From Costus lasius (taxonomy: Eukaryota; Streptophyta; Magnoliopsida; Zingiberales; Costaceae): DNA of 64,000 bases. The position numbers and the translations under genes were made by a program. The DNA lies in contig JANVAS020000203.1 in assembly GCA_027563935.2 (NCBI GenBank), positions 5,084,001 through 5,148,000 on the forward strand, written 5' to 3'. How positions within the stretch are numbered: position 1 is the first letter of the stretch; each line of letters starts with the position of its first letter. The notes beneath the pieces are model-generated. The model worked only from the letters and a program-made list of their open reading frames with translations, did no database searches and was not told the DNA's origin. Of this stretch, positions 31,918 to 42,697 are shown in pieces.

Positions 31918-33179
31918 ATCAAATTATAAGATGCCCTCTAATCATGTGATAGAAATCATGATCAATGGATAGGACGGATCCCTACATGATCACTATGGGT
32001 CTGATATGTCCTGCACTACCATCCCCATCCAATCCCATATGCCACAACCATCTATTTCTTACTAGTATATAAATAACAAGTGTTAATTTTCCTATCTAAA
32101 CTATCTTTAAACTATTTTATTTTATTTATTCTTTTAATTAAACTCATATCTAATATATCTCATCTCAATTTGACTTGCATATCATTATATCCCATTATTT
32201 CTATCATTATCTAAATTTAATAGTTTTTCTCCTTATTTATTAATTGTGGATTATGTCATTTGGATTTATTAATTATCATTATTCTAGTTTATTATTTATT
32301 TATTATTTTATTATTACCCAATAGTATTGTCAGTTATCGTGTCAACTGAGAGTATGCTTAATCCTAACAATTAGTGTAATAAAATTTTCTCTACTAGGTA
32401 CACACAAATATAATATAAGTGGGTTTAGCTCTTACCTCATCTATTGCATGCACGGATGAAGTGAACTAAGGGTCACATAGATGTCGTCAGGAGTTCGCCA
32501 GAATAGCGTCTTATTCTCTGGTGCTAGCGACCTTTTGAACTCGAAACTTATTGCCGCTGCGGAGCTCACCGGATCAACAAAACACTAGAATCAACACCAT
32601 CCACTAGTTTAAGTGGCTCGCCAAATCATCGCTAGAACCACACTAGAATCTATCGAAATATCGTCAGAACTCGCTCAAACTGATAGGAGTTCACCAAGAC
32701 ATCACCGCAAGCTTGTTGAGTTCAGTGGTCAACACAAGAGCCACTGGGAGAGGGCAGTGCTGTCAAAGTTATCTCTCGGCATTTTCTTCTAGTTGCACAT
32801 CATCGGATAGAGCGTGAGGGAGGGAAGCGGGAGATAGAGTCGGAGCTTGTTGCCGGACTCGTCACTAGAGACCGGAGCTCGACATCGGTGTCAACTCACT
32901 GGACAGGAAAGAAAAATGGCTAGGGTGAGCATGAGCTAAACTGGGGGATGCGAGAGAGATGAGCAGGAGAAGGCGTGTGTGAGGCAAGTGAGAGGGAGAG
33001 AAAAGTGAGAGAGAGGATGGAACTAGGATGAGACGAGCTCATGCCATCAATCTTTTAAAAAAAATTTCTAAAGCATCACTGAGGTAACAAAAAATATTTT
33101 ATCAAAGATCTAGATATGGTTAAAAAAATATATAATCATGGTGGAAGAAGACTAATGTGACGGAGATAAATGTAGATCA
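31918..33179. other. Intergenic sequence, no gene seen
   Basis: AT-rich up to about 32440, then a more GC-rich stretch with repeated CGCC(A/G)-containing phrases, and a GA-rich run (about 32940-33030). No ORF, TSD or RNA gene that I can support. It could be an old, eroded LTR. Confidence 0.5.
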
Positions 33180-33187
33180 TATAGAGA

Positions 33188-33751
33188 TAGGACTAGCAAA
33201 ATATGACAATTCACTAACACAACATGACACGAAACGAGATTTCACGGGTCTGGATTTGACTAATCATGTTTCGTGTCGTAAACATATCGCCCCGCTTATG
33301 AACCACCAAATTTCGTGTTGTGTATCATGTCGTTTTAGCGAGTAACCCCATGTTAACCGTATAGTATATATATATATGTATATATAATATTTAATTTATT
33401 TAGTATATTTTATATTATGTATTATATATTATAATATATATATTACATATATAAATAATATATATTATATATAACCCGTTGATGACCCACCAAATTTTGT
33501 GTCGTGTTATGTGATATGATTTATATTATAATATGTTGTATCGTATTGTGTCACGTTATATGACATGACCTATTTAAAAATCGTGTTATCCATATCATAT
33601 CATATTACCTATTAAATAAGTGGATCATGTCTGTATTTTATATATTAGCTTGTATACATAAATGAGTTGTATTCGTGTCATATATAATTGTGTTATATGT
33701 CAAGTATAATATAACCTGTTATGATACGTGAAACATAAATTGCTAGTGCTG
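33188..33751. mobile_element. Non-autonomous hAT-type element (564 bp)
   Basis: The ends TAGGACTAGCAAAATATG and, reverse-complemented from the right, CAGCACTAGCAATTTATG form imperfect terminal inverted repeats of the YAGNG type. They are flanked by a perfect 8-bp duplication, TATAGAGA (33180-33187 and 33752-33759), the hAT hallmark. Inside are inverted copies of GACACGAAA/TTTCGTGTC motifs and an AT-rich core (33360-33480). There is no transposase. Confidence 0.8.
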
Positions 33752-34422
33752 TATAGAGATAACAGTAGCATCAATGAATAAGAAGCTCTCGAGCCATGAG
33801 TAGTAGTACGTAAGATGAGGAAAAAATGTCGCTTATGTATTTGATGTGAAGTCTATGTCCCCATGCCACACATTAATGTAATAAATTCATTTCTCAAAAC
33901 AAAAGTTATCAATAGTATTTTTGACTTTTCATCGATAATGTTTGTTAATAATGGTAATATTTTTATTTGTTTTACGTGAGATTTTCGTGTTTACATGTGA
34001 TGGTCTCTTCGTTGTATCTGGTCAAATAATTTTTAAAGAAAATCTAATTCTGGTCTAATCTTTCACGACTGAGCTCATCCAGTATGGCCTTGTAGAGTTT
34101 GAAACGAGGGCCCGGTGAAGGAACCTCAGCTTTTCAACCATTCTTTAACTTCATCACTTGCAACCAATCACCTAAAAGATGGCAATACAAGACAAGAGCC
34201 AGCAGAAGAGATAAAACAGTAAAAGGTTTGAAGATTAGAAAGGAGGAATGCAGTACAAATTGCTTTCAATCAGCATCACACAGTAACAAAGAGCAGTTTC
34301 TTGTTCTCCTTTAAACCCTTTAGGATTCTACATGTTACTCCCTATTTAATTACAGTTGTGGCTAAGGAGAAGCAGCTCCATCCCCAATCTTTAGATCTTC
34401 AAACAGGTAAGAGAGAGATCAA
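33752..34422. other. 3' flank of the glutaredoxin gene
   Basis: No gene supported. The glutaredoxin transcript must end here on the minus strand. No canonical AATAAA stands close to the stop; the nearest I see on the minus strand is at about 33962-33967. Confidence 0.45.
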
Positions 34423-34809
34423 TCATAAGAAACGGTGGCACACGTCATGGATGTGTGCGCCCGCCTCCTGGAGCATCGGGACGAGCCGGCCACCGAGGTG
34501 AAGGCCCATAAGGCCCTCGAGGCCGCCCACAGCTGCCCCGCCGATAAAGAGGGCAGGAAGCCCGGCCGCCCCAGCCGCAGCCGCCGCAGCCACCTCGTCT
34601 GCCTCTTCAAGCTCAATTGCCGCTGGGTAGACTCCCACCGCAGCCAGCAGCCGCTTCATGACGTGGCTCATACAGCAGTCCCGCCGGCCAAAGATCACTG
34701 CCGGGTTCTCCCGTATCAGCCGCACCACCCGCTCCTCCGGTGACTCCTCGGCCCCGTCGATCGACAGCCCCCTTCTTTTACCTCCTTCCACGGTAGCCAC
34801 CGCCGCCAT
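34423..34809 (-). CDS. CC-type (class III) glutaredoxin, 128 aa, active site CCMS
   Basis: A single-exon gene of the land-plant CC-type glutaredoxin (ROXY) family. These glutathione-linked thioredoxin-fold proteins act in the nucleus and cytosol with TGA bZIP factors in flower development and stress signalling. Visible: a helix with VVRLIRENPAVIFGRRDC, the active site C45-C46-M47-S48, a Pro-containing loop (GLPALFIGG, 83-91) where the TVP motif normally lies, the GG glutathione site (90-91), and LHLGGRLVPML near the end. The start is the ATG at 34807-34809 (context GAACGATGG). An in-frame extension to 34863 has only a TTG and would leave almost no 5' UTR after the TATA box. Odd: the usual C-terminal ALWL-type motif is replaced by AHIHDVCHRFL. 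Coding GC is very high against the AT-rich flanks. It is the only confident host gene here. Confidence 0.9.
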   Translation of the reverse strand: MAAVATVEGGKRRGLSIDGAEESPEERVVRLIRENPAVIFGRRDCCMSHVMKRLLAAVGVYPAAIELEEADEVAAAAAAGAAGLPALFIGGAAVGGLEGLMGLHLGGRLVPMLQEAGAHIHDVCHRFL

Positions 34810-34890
34810 CGTTCGCTTTGCTGTAGCTGCTTGCGTCTGGCTCTTTTCTTCCTTCCCGTTCAAATGAATCCGTTAATTGTTTAGAAAGGC

Positions 34891-34898
34891 TATTTATA
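34891..34898 (-). promoter_or_regulatory. TATA box of the glutaredoxin gene
   Basis: TATAAATA on the minus strand (TTATAAATAGCC context). A start site 25-32 bp downstream falls at about 34866-34873, giving a 5' UTR of about 60 nt to the ATG at 34809. Confidence 0.75.
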
Positions 34899-34933
34899 AA
34901 ACAGAGATCGGGGGGATATCACATGGGGATTGG

Positions 34934-34968
34934 CGTCACCATGACGGTGACGGTAAGCGCTGGCGTCA
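34934..34968. promoter_or_regulatory. Cluster of four TGACG motifs (as-1-like) upstream of the glutaredoxin gene
   Basis: CGTCA at 34934 and 34964 and TGACG at 34942 and 34948: four TGACG cores in 35 bp, on both strands, 36-70 bp upstream of the TATA box. TGACG is the core bound by TGA bZIP factors in as-1 elements. Another ACGTCA lies at 35159-35166. Confidence 0.65.
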
Positions 34969-35556
34969 CAGGCCCAACAACGCGCCACCTAAGGCTCCTC
35001 AGAATACGACGGCGGTGTGGTAAGTCCAAGCAAGCAAGACGCATGGACGGGTGAGATACAACGTAGGGGAAGCGGAGTGGGACCGTCTCGAGTACTCTAC
35101 ACGTGGATGCCTTGGCGACCGTCGACGTACACTTAGTGGGTTGCCCATTGACGCGAGCGACGTCAGACGGCTCTTTTATGGTGGGACGTTACCTCGTCGT
35201 GTTCTAGCTGGTGCTCTGTCGATTGGGAGCGGGAATCGATCGATCAACGGTTATGATGATGTCGGTGGCAGTGGCGTGAATATGGCGAACTGCAAGACGC
35301 AGAGAAAAAGTAATATCGAGGCTGACTTACCCGCTCTTTGATTGGCAGAAATTGGGAGCCGACCCGTTGCCCCAATACGGGGTCAATAGAAATAAAGGAA
35401 ATGAGTGGCGATTATTACACAATGAACGGGGAGGAGTTAAAGTAAAATTAAATTATAGTGACTGAGGATTTCCTCGAAAGAAGTTGGTCCAATTGAAATA
35501 TGACACTTGTCATGTCAAAGGATGCACTTAAGTCCTAGCGCGTACTCGGAATGTAG
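34969..35556. other. Distal promoter region or intergenic sequence
   Basis: Moderately GC-rich to about 35340, then AT-rich. An open frame on the plus strand (35051-35341) has no recognisable domain, and its GC is explained by the promoter CpG content. Nothing else supported. Confidence 0.4.
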
Positions 35557-36416
35557 GAGAAAATGGCTTAACCAACGGCTTAACCTGAGTGTCTAGACGA
35601 GATTTTTTTGCATGGGTGTCTTAATTAGCTGTTTATAAATTTTAAAATAAATTTAGGTGTAAATTTTAGTGCAATCACTTATCCAGCTAAAACAATTCTG
35701 TTTTCTCTTGACGTTGCCTTTCGTTTGTAAATGTCATCACTTTAACCTCAAAGTTTTAACTCTGGTTACTAGGCTACAAAATAATTCCATTTCTCTCCTA
35801 TCAAACCTCTCACTGTGTCATTTCCTTCTACGACAAAAACTAGTGATTTTCATTTGTAAAAGCCTCCGGCAAAGGATCTATTCTGACCCTTGCATTTCGA
35901 CCTTCATGTTGCCTTCGGGTTATCTCTGGCATCTCTCTCCGTTGGGTCATCTCGAGCATCAATTTCGTTAGGGAGCATCTTCCTTTTCTTTATCTCTAGC
36001 ATCTTCTTCATTCTTATTCTTCATCTCCAACATCTTCCCTTCTAGCATCTCCCCTATTTTCACGTGATACTTTATCATGATGTAATTTTAGAGCTGAGAT
36101 TCATTGTTGTATTTGTGATATTTGTGTTGTTTAATTCCTGATATGGTTTTGGTCATTTGGTGATGATATACAAATGTTATTTTGTTGAGTTTTGTTAGGG
36201 TTGAGGGAGTTTTGCACTCTTATTTGTGTTTTGGCGAGTTTGTTGTCCAGATCTCGTCATTCCTCAGTTTTCCTTTATTTTAGTACTTGATTGTAGAGAT
36301 GATTTTTATTTTTATTAGCTGATTTTGAATAGAATTTTAGTGTTATTTATTCCTGTATTATATTGCGATATGTTAGCTGTTGATATAATCTTGTGTATGT
36401 GAGTTTTAGAACAATT
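35557..36416 (+). repeat. Left terminal inverted repeat of the MULE
   Basis: Pairs with 40531-41307. Shared landmarks are CGACCTTCATGTTGCCTTCG and ATGATGTAATTTTAGAGCTG. It contains a local run of ATCTC..CATCTTC minirepeats (about 35960-36055), shorter in the right copy. Confidence 0.88.
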
Positions 36417-38865
36417 TGTTGAACCATAAAATTTCATAATAGGAGATAAAGTCAAAATTTATTTTGACCCATAGGTAAAATCAGAAAAGATTAATGCTCC
36501 CATGCCTTTGCTATTTTATCGTGATCTACCTCGCAAGCCAAATGTCAAGCGCCCCAGGTTTCTAGCTATTGGATAGAATGACCCCAAACAAAAAAAAGGA
36601 AATAGCTTATATTTATTCTGGCCCATTGAACATATGTTCCAAATCATTGCATGCATGCGCAATAAGAGGGAGTCAAAATCAGCTTTGACCTCGAATAGAA
36701 TTACACATCAGCAAAAGGGGTGGAAAATCTGACATGCACCAGCTGCAAAAAAAAATAAGGAAGGAATATAGAAATAGAAAGATAGTGAAAGGAAAGAAAG
36801 TAGAGCAAAAAAAATCGTCAATGAAGAAAGTCTCAACTAAACAATTACAGCAAATAAGGCAACACATTTGTTAAAATCGAGGAAGAGACACGGCACAGCA
36901 CAAACAAAAATAGAAGGAAGCTTTACCGCTAGATGAGCCTTGGCTGGGAATAAAAAAAGGAAAATTGAATAAGGAGGATGATGGCTGATAAAGTAATAGC
37001 GTAAGGCATTTAAAAGAATTAATCAATCAAATAAAGGAGAGAGTGATTAAAGCTAAAGAAAGGAAGCGATTTGAGGCAAGCATTCACCGCTGTCAACACA
37101 GGAAAAAGAAATCAAATTTTGAAGAGAGAGGTGGCTGACAAAGAAGGAAATAGGAGGCGTTTACAGCAACAGAAAAATGGAAAATAAAATAAAGGCGCCA
37201 AGCAATTAAAACGGACACAAGGAAATAATTTGAAGAAAAGCGTGGCTGAAAGCTTATATAAGGAGGGGAAATAAAAGACAAGAACACTGCCGAGAGGCTG
37301 CTGCGACAGAGAAGAGGAGAAGAAATAAAAGGTAAAAAGGGGAGTATGATAAGCATTTTTTTAAGTAGGCCTAAGATGCACTCGGCATCCGAAGCACCAT
37401 GATTACCTTCGACGGAGCTGCGTGGAAGAGCGACGGAATTGCCTCATTCGAGTCCTAGGAGAGGCACTGAAGGTCTGATTTTGTCTCTTCCAATAAGGGC
37501 TCATAGAGAAGGATTAATAGAGTCGGCGGTTGCCATAGATGGTGGCTGGCGAATTCATATGGAGATTGATTAGGCGACTGGAAGCAGAGGCGGTTGTTGT
37601 GATGTGTCCCAGGGCGGCGACAATGGCTACAATTCTAGGGAGGGGCATTGCTGGATTTTAGTGGAGCCACTGAGTTACCACTAGGTTCCCGACGGATGAC
37701 TCCAGATTGTCCGATGGTATTGACGGACTCATCCAGGGAAATTTCCTTCGTTGGTATTCCTGCAGCCATCGTATGGCGGATGAACGCTGTGAAGGCAGCG
37801 AGGATTGGCGAGATTCTGTGGATCAAGTTCGATTGAAGAATCCGCTCACGATCAGATCTAGCGGCATCGGACTTTTATTTTAGTGATGAACCCGTCGACG
37901 ATGGATTTCTGTCTCGAATAAGTTCTTTGATTTTATCTTAAATTATGACGAGAAAGGGGAGTTCTGAGTTTCATCTCCATGAAAGTCTAGGCGTGGCGGA
38001 CAGAGTAGTCAAAAATCTCCGAGAAGGTAATGTTGGTAAATTGCTTTCCATATCTAGAAGTAATAATAAGTTTAGTTTTGGTCGAGGAGAGTTTAGTACG
38101 ATCCTGATATTCTTTGCAAAATTCTTTATTTGATCGCCCCGAACCTGAAAATTTTGCAGTAATCATACCTAACATCTTATTTCTTCAGCAATTTTGGAGT
38201 TTATCAGGTAACAAATCTCTTTATTTTATTCTGATTTTTCACGGGCAAATTGACGAGACTCCTTGTTCCTTCTTGCAATAATATAGTCAGCGGAGATTTT
38301 TGATGAACATAGTTCTAGAGGATTTGCGAGTAAATTTTTTTTACTTTTTCTGATGCAATTCATTGCCCCTTTGTATGTTTTCTCTTGGTGATAGATTTTT
38401 GTATCCCTTGTGTCTTGAGACTCCTTGCTTCTTTTATAGGAGAACGAGTAGCAATGCATTTGCAGATTTCACAGAGTGTGCTTGCAGATTTTTGACGAAG
38501 CTTTGTGTTGTGTTTGTAGTTTTTTTTTTGACGAGGCTTTTCTTTGCTGCCAATTTCTCACATAGTGTGTTTGCAGTTTCCTTTTTGATGAAGCTCTACT
38601 TCTTTCTTCTATCAGTATAGTAGTCTATTGATAGATTTTTGCAAGATCTTGCCTCCTTCTCGCAGCAGTACAAGCACAACAGAAATAAAACTCTTGAGGA
38701 ATTTGCTAGGTAACAACCCATTCAGTGAATAAACCAAGCAGATTTTTTGAAGAGGCCCTTTTTGTTTCCTTCTTATATCAGCAATCTATTGACAGATTTT
38801 TTTTTTTTGGCAAGACCTTGCTTCCTTCAGTAGTACAAGCGACAAATCGGTGAAAAGCACAATTA
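36417..38865. other. Internal region of the MULE
   Basis: Purine-rich, low-complexity sequence at about 36700-37350. A more GC-balanced block lies at about 37380-37850 and could be a captured host fragment (not identified). Degenerate repeats sharing CAAGA(T/C)CTTGC(C/T)TCCTT follow at about 38200-38860. No ORF with a recognisable domain. Confidence 0.45.
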
Positions 38866-38920
38866 CTTCAAGGAGCTTTCGCCGGAGACAACGACGGATA
38901 CAAGAATCGCTAGTGCTAGC

Positions 38921-40474
38921 TATAATATGGTTGATATCAACAACAAAAAAACCCTAGATCAACTGTAAAACGTCATCTAGCAACTATATAGTCGATATCA
39001 GCTATAATCTGGCTGATATCAACCATATTATAGCTGATATCAACCATAATATTGCTGATATCAACTATAAAAAAACTCTATATCAACAGTAAAACGCCCT
39101 CTAGTAACTAAATGGTCAATATTAATTATAAAAAACTCTATATCAATAATAAAACATTATTTAGGAATTATATGGTTGATATCGGCCATAATATGACTAT
39201 TATGATTGATTTCAACTATAAAAAAATCCTATATTAATTGTAAAAAATCCACTAGCAACTATATAGCTGATATCATCTATAATATGATTCATATCAGCTA
39301 TAATATAGTTGATATCAACTATAAAAAAATCTTATATCAAATGTAAAAGGTCCTATAACAATTATATGGTTGATATCACTTATAATAATGTTGATATCAA
39401 CCATAATATGATTAATATTAACTATAAAAAACTCTATATCAATAGTAAAACGTTATCTAGTAATTATATAGTTGATATCAACTATAAAAAATCTTATATC
39501 AAATGTAAAAGGTCCTATAGCAATTATATGGTTGATATCACTTATAATAATATTGATATCAACCATAATATGATTAATATTAACTATAAAAAGCTCTATA
39601 TCAATAGTAAAACGTCATCTAGCAATTATATAGTTGATATCAGTAATAATATAAATGATATCTGCCATAATATAGTTGATATAAAATATAAAAAAACCAC
39701 TAGAAACTATATAATTGATATCAGCTATAATATCGTTGGTATCAGCTATAATATGATTGATATCAACAATAATATGGTTGATATCGACTATAAAAAAATC
39801 ATATATCAATTGCAAAAGATTCTCTAACAATGATATAGTTGTTATCAGCTATAATATGATTAATATGAGCTATAATATTATTGATATTAACTATAATATG
39901 ATTCATATCAACTATAAAAAAAAAATCTTATATCAAGCGTAAAAGGCCCTCTAGCAACTATATAGTTGATACTAGATAATATGGTTGATATCAGGTATAA
40001 TATGGCTGATATCAACCATAATATGGTTGATATCAACTTTAAAAAACTATATATCAATTGTAAAATGTTCTTTAGCAACTATATAGTTGATATCGGCAAT
40101 AATGTGACTGATATCAACCATATAGATGCTAGATGACGTTTTACTGTTGATATAGAGTTTTTTATAATTGATATCAACTATATTATAGCTGATATCAACA
40201 ATATAGTTGCTAGATGACCTTTTACACTTAATATAAAGTTTTTTTATAGTTAATATTAACCATATTATAGCTGATATCATCTATATAGTTGCTAGTTGAT
40301 CTTTTATATTTAATATATAATTTTTTATAGTTGATATCATATTATAGTTGATATCAACTATATTATGTCTAATATCAATTATATTATAGCTGATATCAAT
40401 CATATTATTGTTAATATCAACTATATAGTTGCTAAAGGACGTTTTACTATTGATATCAACTATATTATAGCTAG
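38921..40474. repeat. GATATC-palindrome array with internal orientation switch
   Basis: About 1.55 kb made of (G)TTGATATCAAC/GCTGATATCAAC palindromes joined by CTATAATATG and ACTCTATATCAA-AGTAAAACGTC blocks; I count about 30 GATATC sites. A 162-bp period is clear at 39331-39655. The AGTAAAACG block runs in one direction up to about 40090 and in the reverse direction from about 40125, so the array is a large asymmetric inverted repeat. It is bordered by inverted copies of GGAGCTTTCGC(C/G)GGAGACAA (38873 and about 40508). Confidence 0.85.
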
Positions 40475-40530
40475 CATTGGCGATTTTTATCTCCGTTCTT
40501 GTCTCCCGCGAAAGCTCCTTGTAGTGATTG

Positions 40531-41307
40531 TTCCAAAACTCACCCACACAAGATTATATCAATAGCTATCATATCTCAATATAAAAACAGGGATAAATAA
40601 TACCAAAATTCTATTCAAAATTAGCCAAAAAAAAAAGCTCATCTCTACCATCAAATACTAAAATAGCGGAAAACTGAGTGCAGAACTCTTTCAACCCTAT
40701 CAAAACTCAACAAATAACATATGTATATCATCACTAAATGACCAAAACCATATTAGGAACTAAACAACATGAATATCACAGTAGAATAATGAATCTCAGC
40801 TCTAAAATTACATCATGATAAAGCATCATGTGAAAATAAGGGAGATGTTAGAGGGGAAGATGCTGGAGATAAAGAATAAGAATGGAGAAGATGCCATAGA
40901 AAGAAAAGGAAGATGTTGCCGGGAGAAATTGATGCTGGAGATGACCCAAAGGAGAGAGCTGCCAGAGATAACCCGAAGGCAACATGAAGGTCGAAACGCA
41001 AAGGTCAAAACGGATCCTTTACCTGAGGCTTTTTCAAATGAAAATTACTGGTTTTCGTCGCAGGAGGAAATGACACAGCGAAAGATTTGACAAGAGGGAA
41101 ATAGAATTATTTTGTAATCCAGTAACCAGGGTTAAAACTTTGAGATTAAAGCGACGACATTTGCAAACGGAAGCCAACATTGAGAGAAAATGGAGCTGCT
41201 TTGGCTGGGTAAGTGACTGTATTAAAATTGGTATCTAAATTTATTTTAAGATCGTAAAGACAGATTAAGGTACCTAAGAAAAAAATTCTCAGCTAGACCA
41301 TTTTCTC
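40531..41307 (-). repeat. Right terminal inverted repeat of the MULE
   Basis: Reverse complement of 35557-36416 with some gaps; ends CCATTTTCTC. Confidence 0.88.
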
Positions 41308-42403
41308 TGAATGTAGAGAGATAGGAAGGGCAGTATGCATGCATGATTCCGAGAAAGTTGAAAAAGATGATTCCGAGAAAGTTGAAAAAGAGGTAGGATG
41401 CATGCATGCATGCAACTGAAGCAGCAACAGAAATTAATTAACAATAAAAATAGAAAATCATTGCCACTGCACTGTGGTGATACAGTAAATTGAGGGGAAG
41501 TGTAATGATTGAATAATTGCTGCTGAGGGGGTGATGACGTTGTTGGTTGTGACATGCATGTGAGAGATTGGTTAAGAGTAAGAGAGTGCTAAAGCCGTGT
41601 CTGCCATGCCTTGATCAAAACAGCTCTGCTCCTTCCAAAGTGCGGAGAGAAGTGATAAGGCGAATTAAAAGTCCAATTGTGGCAGGACTAATGGTTGCCG
41701 CTCAACATGGTCGTGAAAAGATTATCGTGCTCGCTGCCCTTCTTTTCATAATTAATGTCATCGTGGTTTAGATTCTCTGGAAAAGCCAAATTATTTCTTT
41801 TGCATATGCAGAATCTTAATTTGACAAGCCAGCTAATTGCACATACATGTAGTATCAAAGGATGAGTCAGTTTAACGCAAGCTTAGGTGACGTTAATAGT
41901 CTATTTCTCTAAGTACAAAGAAAACAAATTATTGTTTTTTATTTATTTCTTTTTCATTCGCCGTTATCTCTTATACAGTGTAACTTTTTTATTTTTTAAA
42001 TTTGTAATTAGTTCATTCCAAATTATAAAAAGAATATGAATCTGTAGCTAGAACAAATTGTCTTTTGGCATCACTTCGATTCGAGATGTCACCCGCCTAA
42101 CCCTGCATGATTCAAGGTGATGTCAGCCATGAGGGAGTGTGAATCTATGTGAGTGTCAAGTCGACGTCGTTCCCTGTTAGGGTTGTCGCTTCACATTCTG
42201 TATCTTTGGCAGCCCAGAAATCGCCCAGAAATTTCATTTCTTGGTGCAGATGATTCCAACATCTTACTACTTTTGAATTATAATGGGCAAATTTTTAAAA
42301 TTATGAATTTTATTTTGTTCTCTAGGTACTGAAGGATAGGGGTGATAATTTTATCCATCGGGTTCAGATACCCGACCCATTTATCATGGGTTCAAATAAT
42401 CAA
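41308..42403. other. Intergenic sequence, no gene seen
   Basis: A short direct duplication of GATTCCGAGAAAGTTGAAAAA lies at 41344-41390. A plus-strand open frame (41568-41771) begins at TTG and shows no domain. From about 42336 (TAGGGGTGATAATTTTATCC) there is a possible truncated hAT end. Otherwise nothing recognised. Confidence 0.4.
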
Positions 42404-42697
42404 TTAGTTAAACAGGGCAAGTTCAGGTTTAGGAATATGAGTACCTGGTACCCGATGGGAGAAACTCAGTATGCTAAAGATCGGGCTGATCAGCATGTCG
42501 TCAGGTAGGTCCAAGACATTGACGTTAGACCCGGCCTTATGTAGCATCGTGTAAGGCCCTATGTACCGGACCCTTAGCTTTAGGCTGGCTCTACCCAGTA
42601 ATCGCTCTGGGTGGATACGCACCCTCACCAAGTCTCCTATCTCAAAATAAAGTGGCCTATGATGCTCGTCGGCTGCTGACTTATATTTGGCGTTGCT
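42404..42697 (-). pseudogene. Gypsy integrase C-terminal tail, relic
   Basis: The minus strand encodes KYKSAADEHHRPLYFEIGDL, VRIHPERL, a KLRVRYIGPYTMLHKAGSN segment and VLDLPDDM. This is the SH3-like C-terminal domain that ends gypsy pol in chromovirus-type elements, different from the Gyp-E family. The start is replaced by the Gyp-E3 LTR, which inserted at 42698; the rest of the element is absent. The homologous part spans about 42470-42690. Confidence 0.75.

Larger units (their letters stand above)
35557..41307. mobile_element. Mutator-like element (MULE), non-autonomous, 5.75 kb
   Basis: Long terminal inverted repeats: 35557-36416 and 40531-41307 are reverse complements over nearly 0.8 kb, with moderate divergence and small gaps. 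The outermost 10 bp are identical (GAGAAAATGG). The flanks GGAATGTAG (35548-35556) and TGAATGTAG (41308-41316) are a 9-bp TSD matching at 8 of 9, as expected for MULEs. No transposase ORF is present. The middle holds unassigned sequence and a palindromic GATATC array. Confidence 0.88.

Noticed and set aside
34435..34743. 102-residue plus-strand ORF opposite the glutaredoxin
   Set aside because: It is the antisense shadow of a GC-rich coding sequence; the minus strand carries the recognisable active site.
34810..34863. N-terminal extension of the glutaredoxin by 18 residues
   Set aside because: The first codon would be TTG, and the TATA box at 34891-34898 puts transcription start within about 10 bp of it. 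The ATG at 34809 has good context and a normal leader.
35051..35341. 96-residue plus-strand ORF in the distal promoter
   Set aside because: No domain, no start context, and GC-rich promoter sequence makes chance open frames likely.
39309..39827. 172-residue repeat protein (YIVDINYKK repeats)
   Set aside because: It is a translation of the 162-bp GATATC-array repeat; other frames and the opposite strand are equally open, and composition explains it.
41568..41771. 67-residue ORF with a hydrophobic C terminus
   Set aside because: It begins at TTG; no upstream ATG, TATA or homology that I recognise supports it.
42336..42440. 5' end of an hAT element (TAGGGGTGATAATTTTATCC)
   Set aside because: Only one end is visible, and no TSD or matching inverted end was found nearby.
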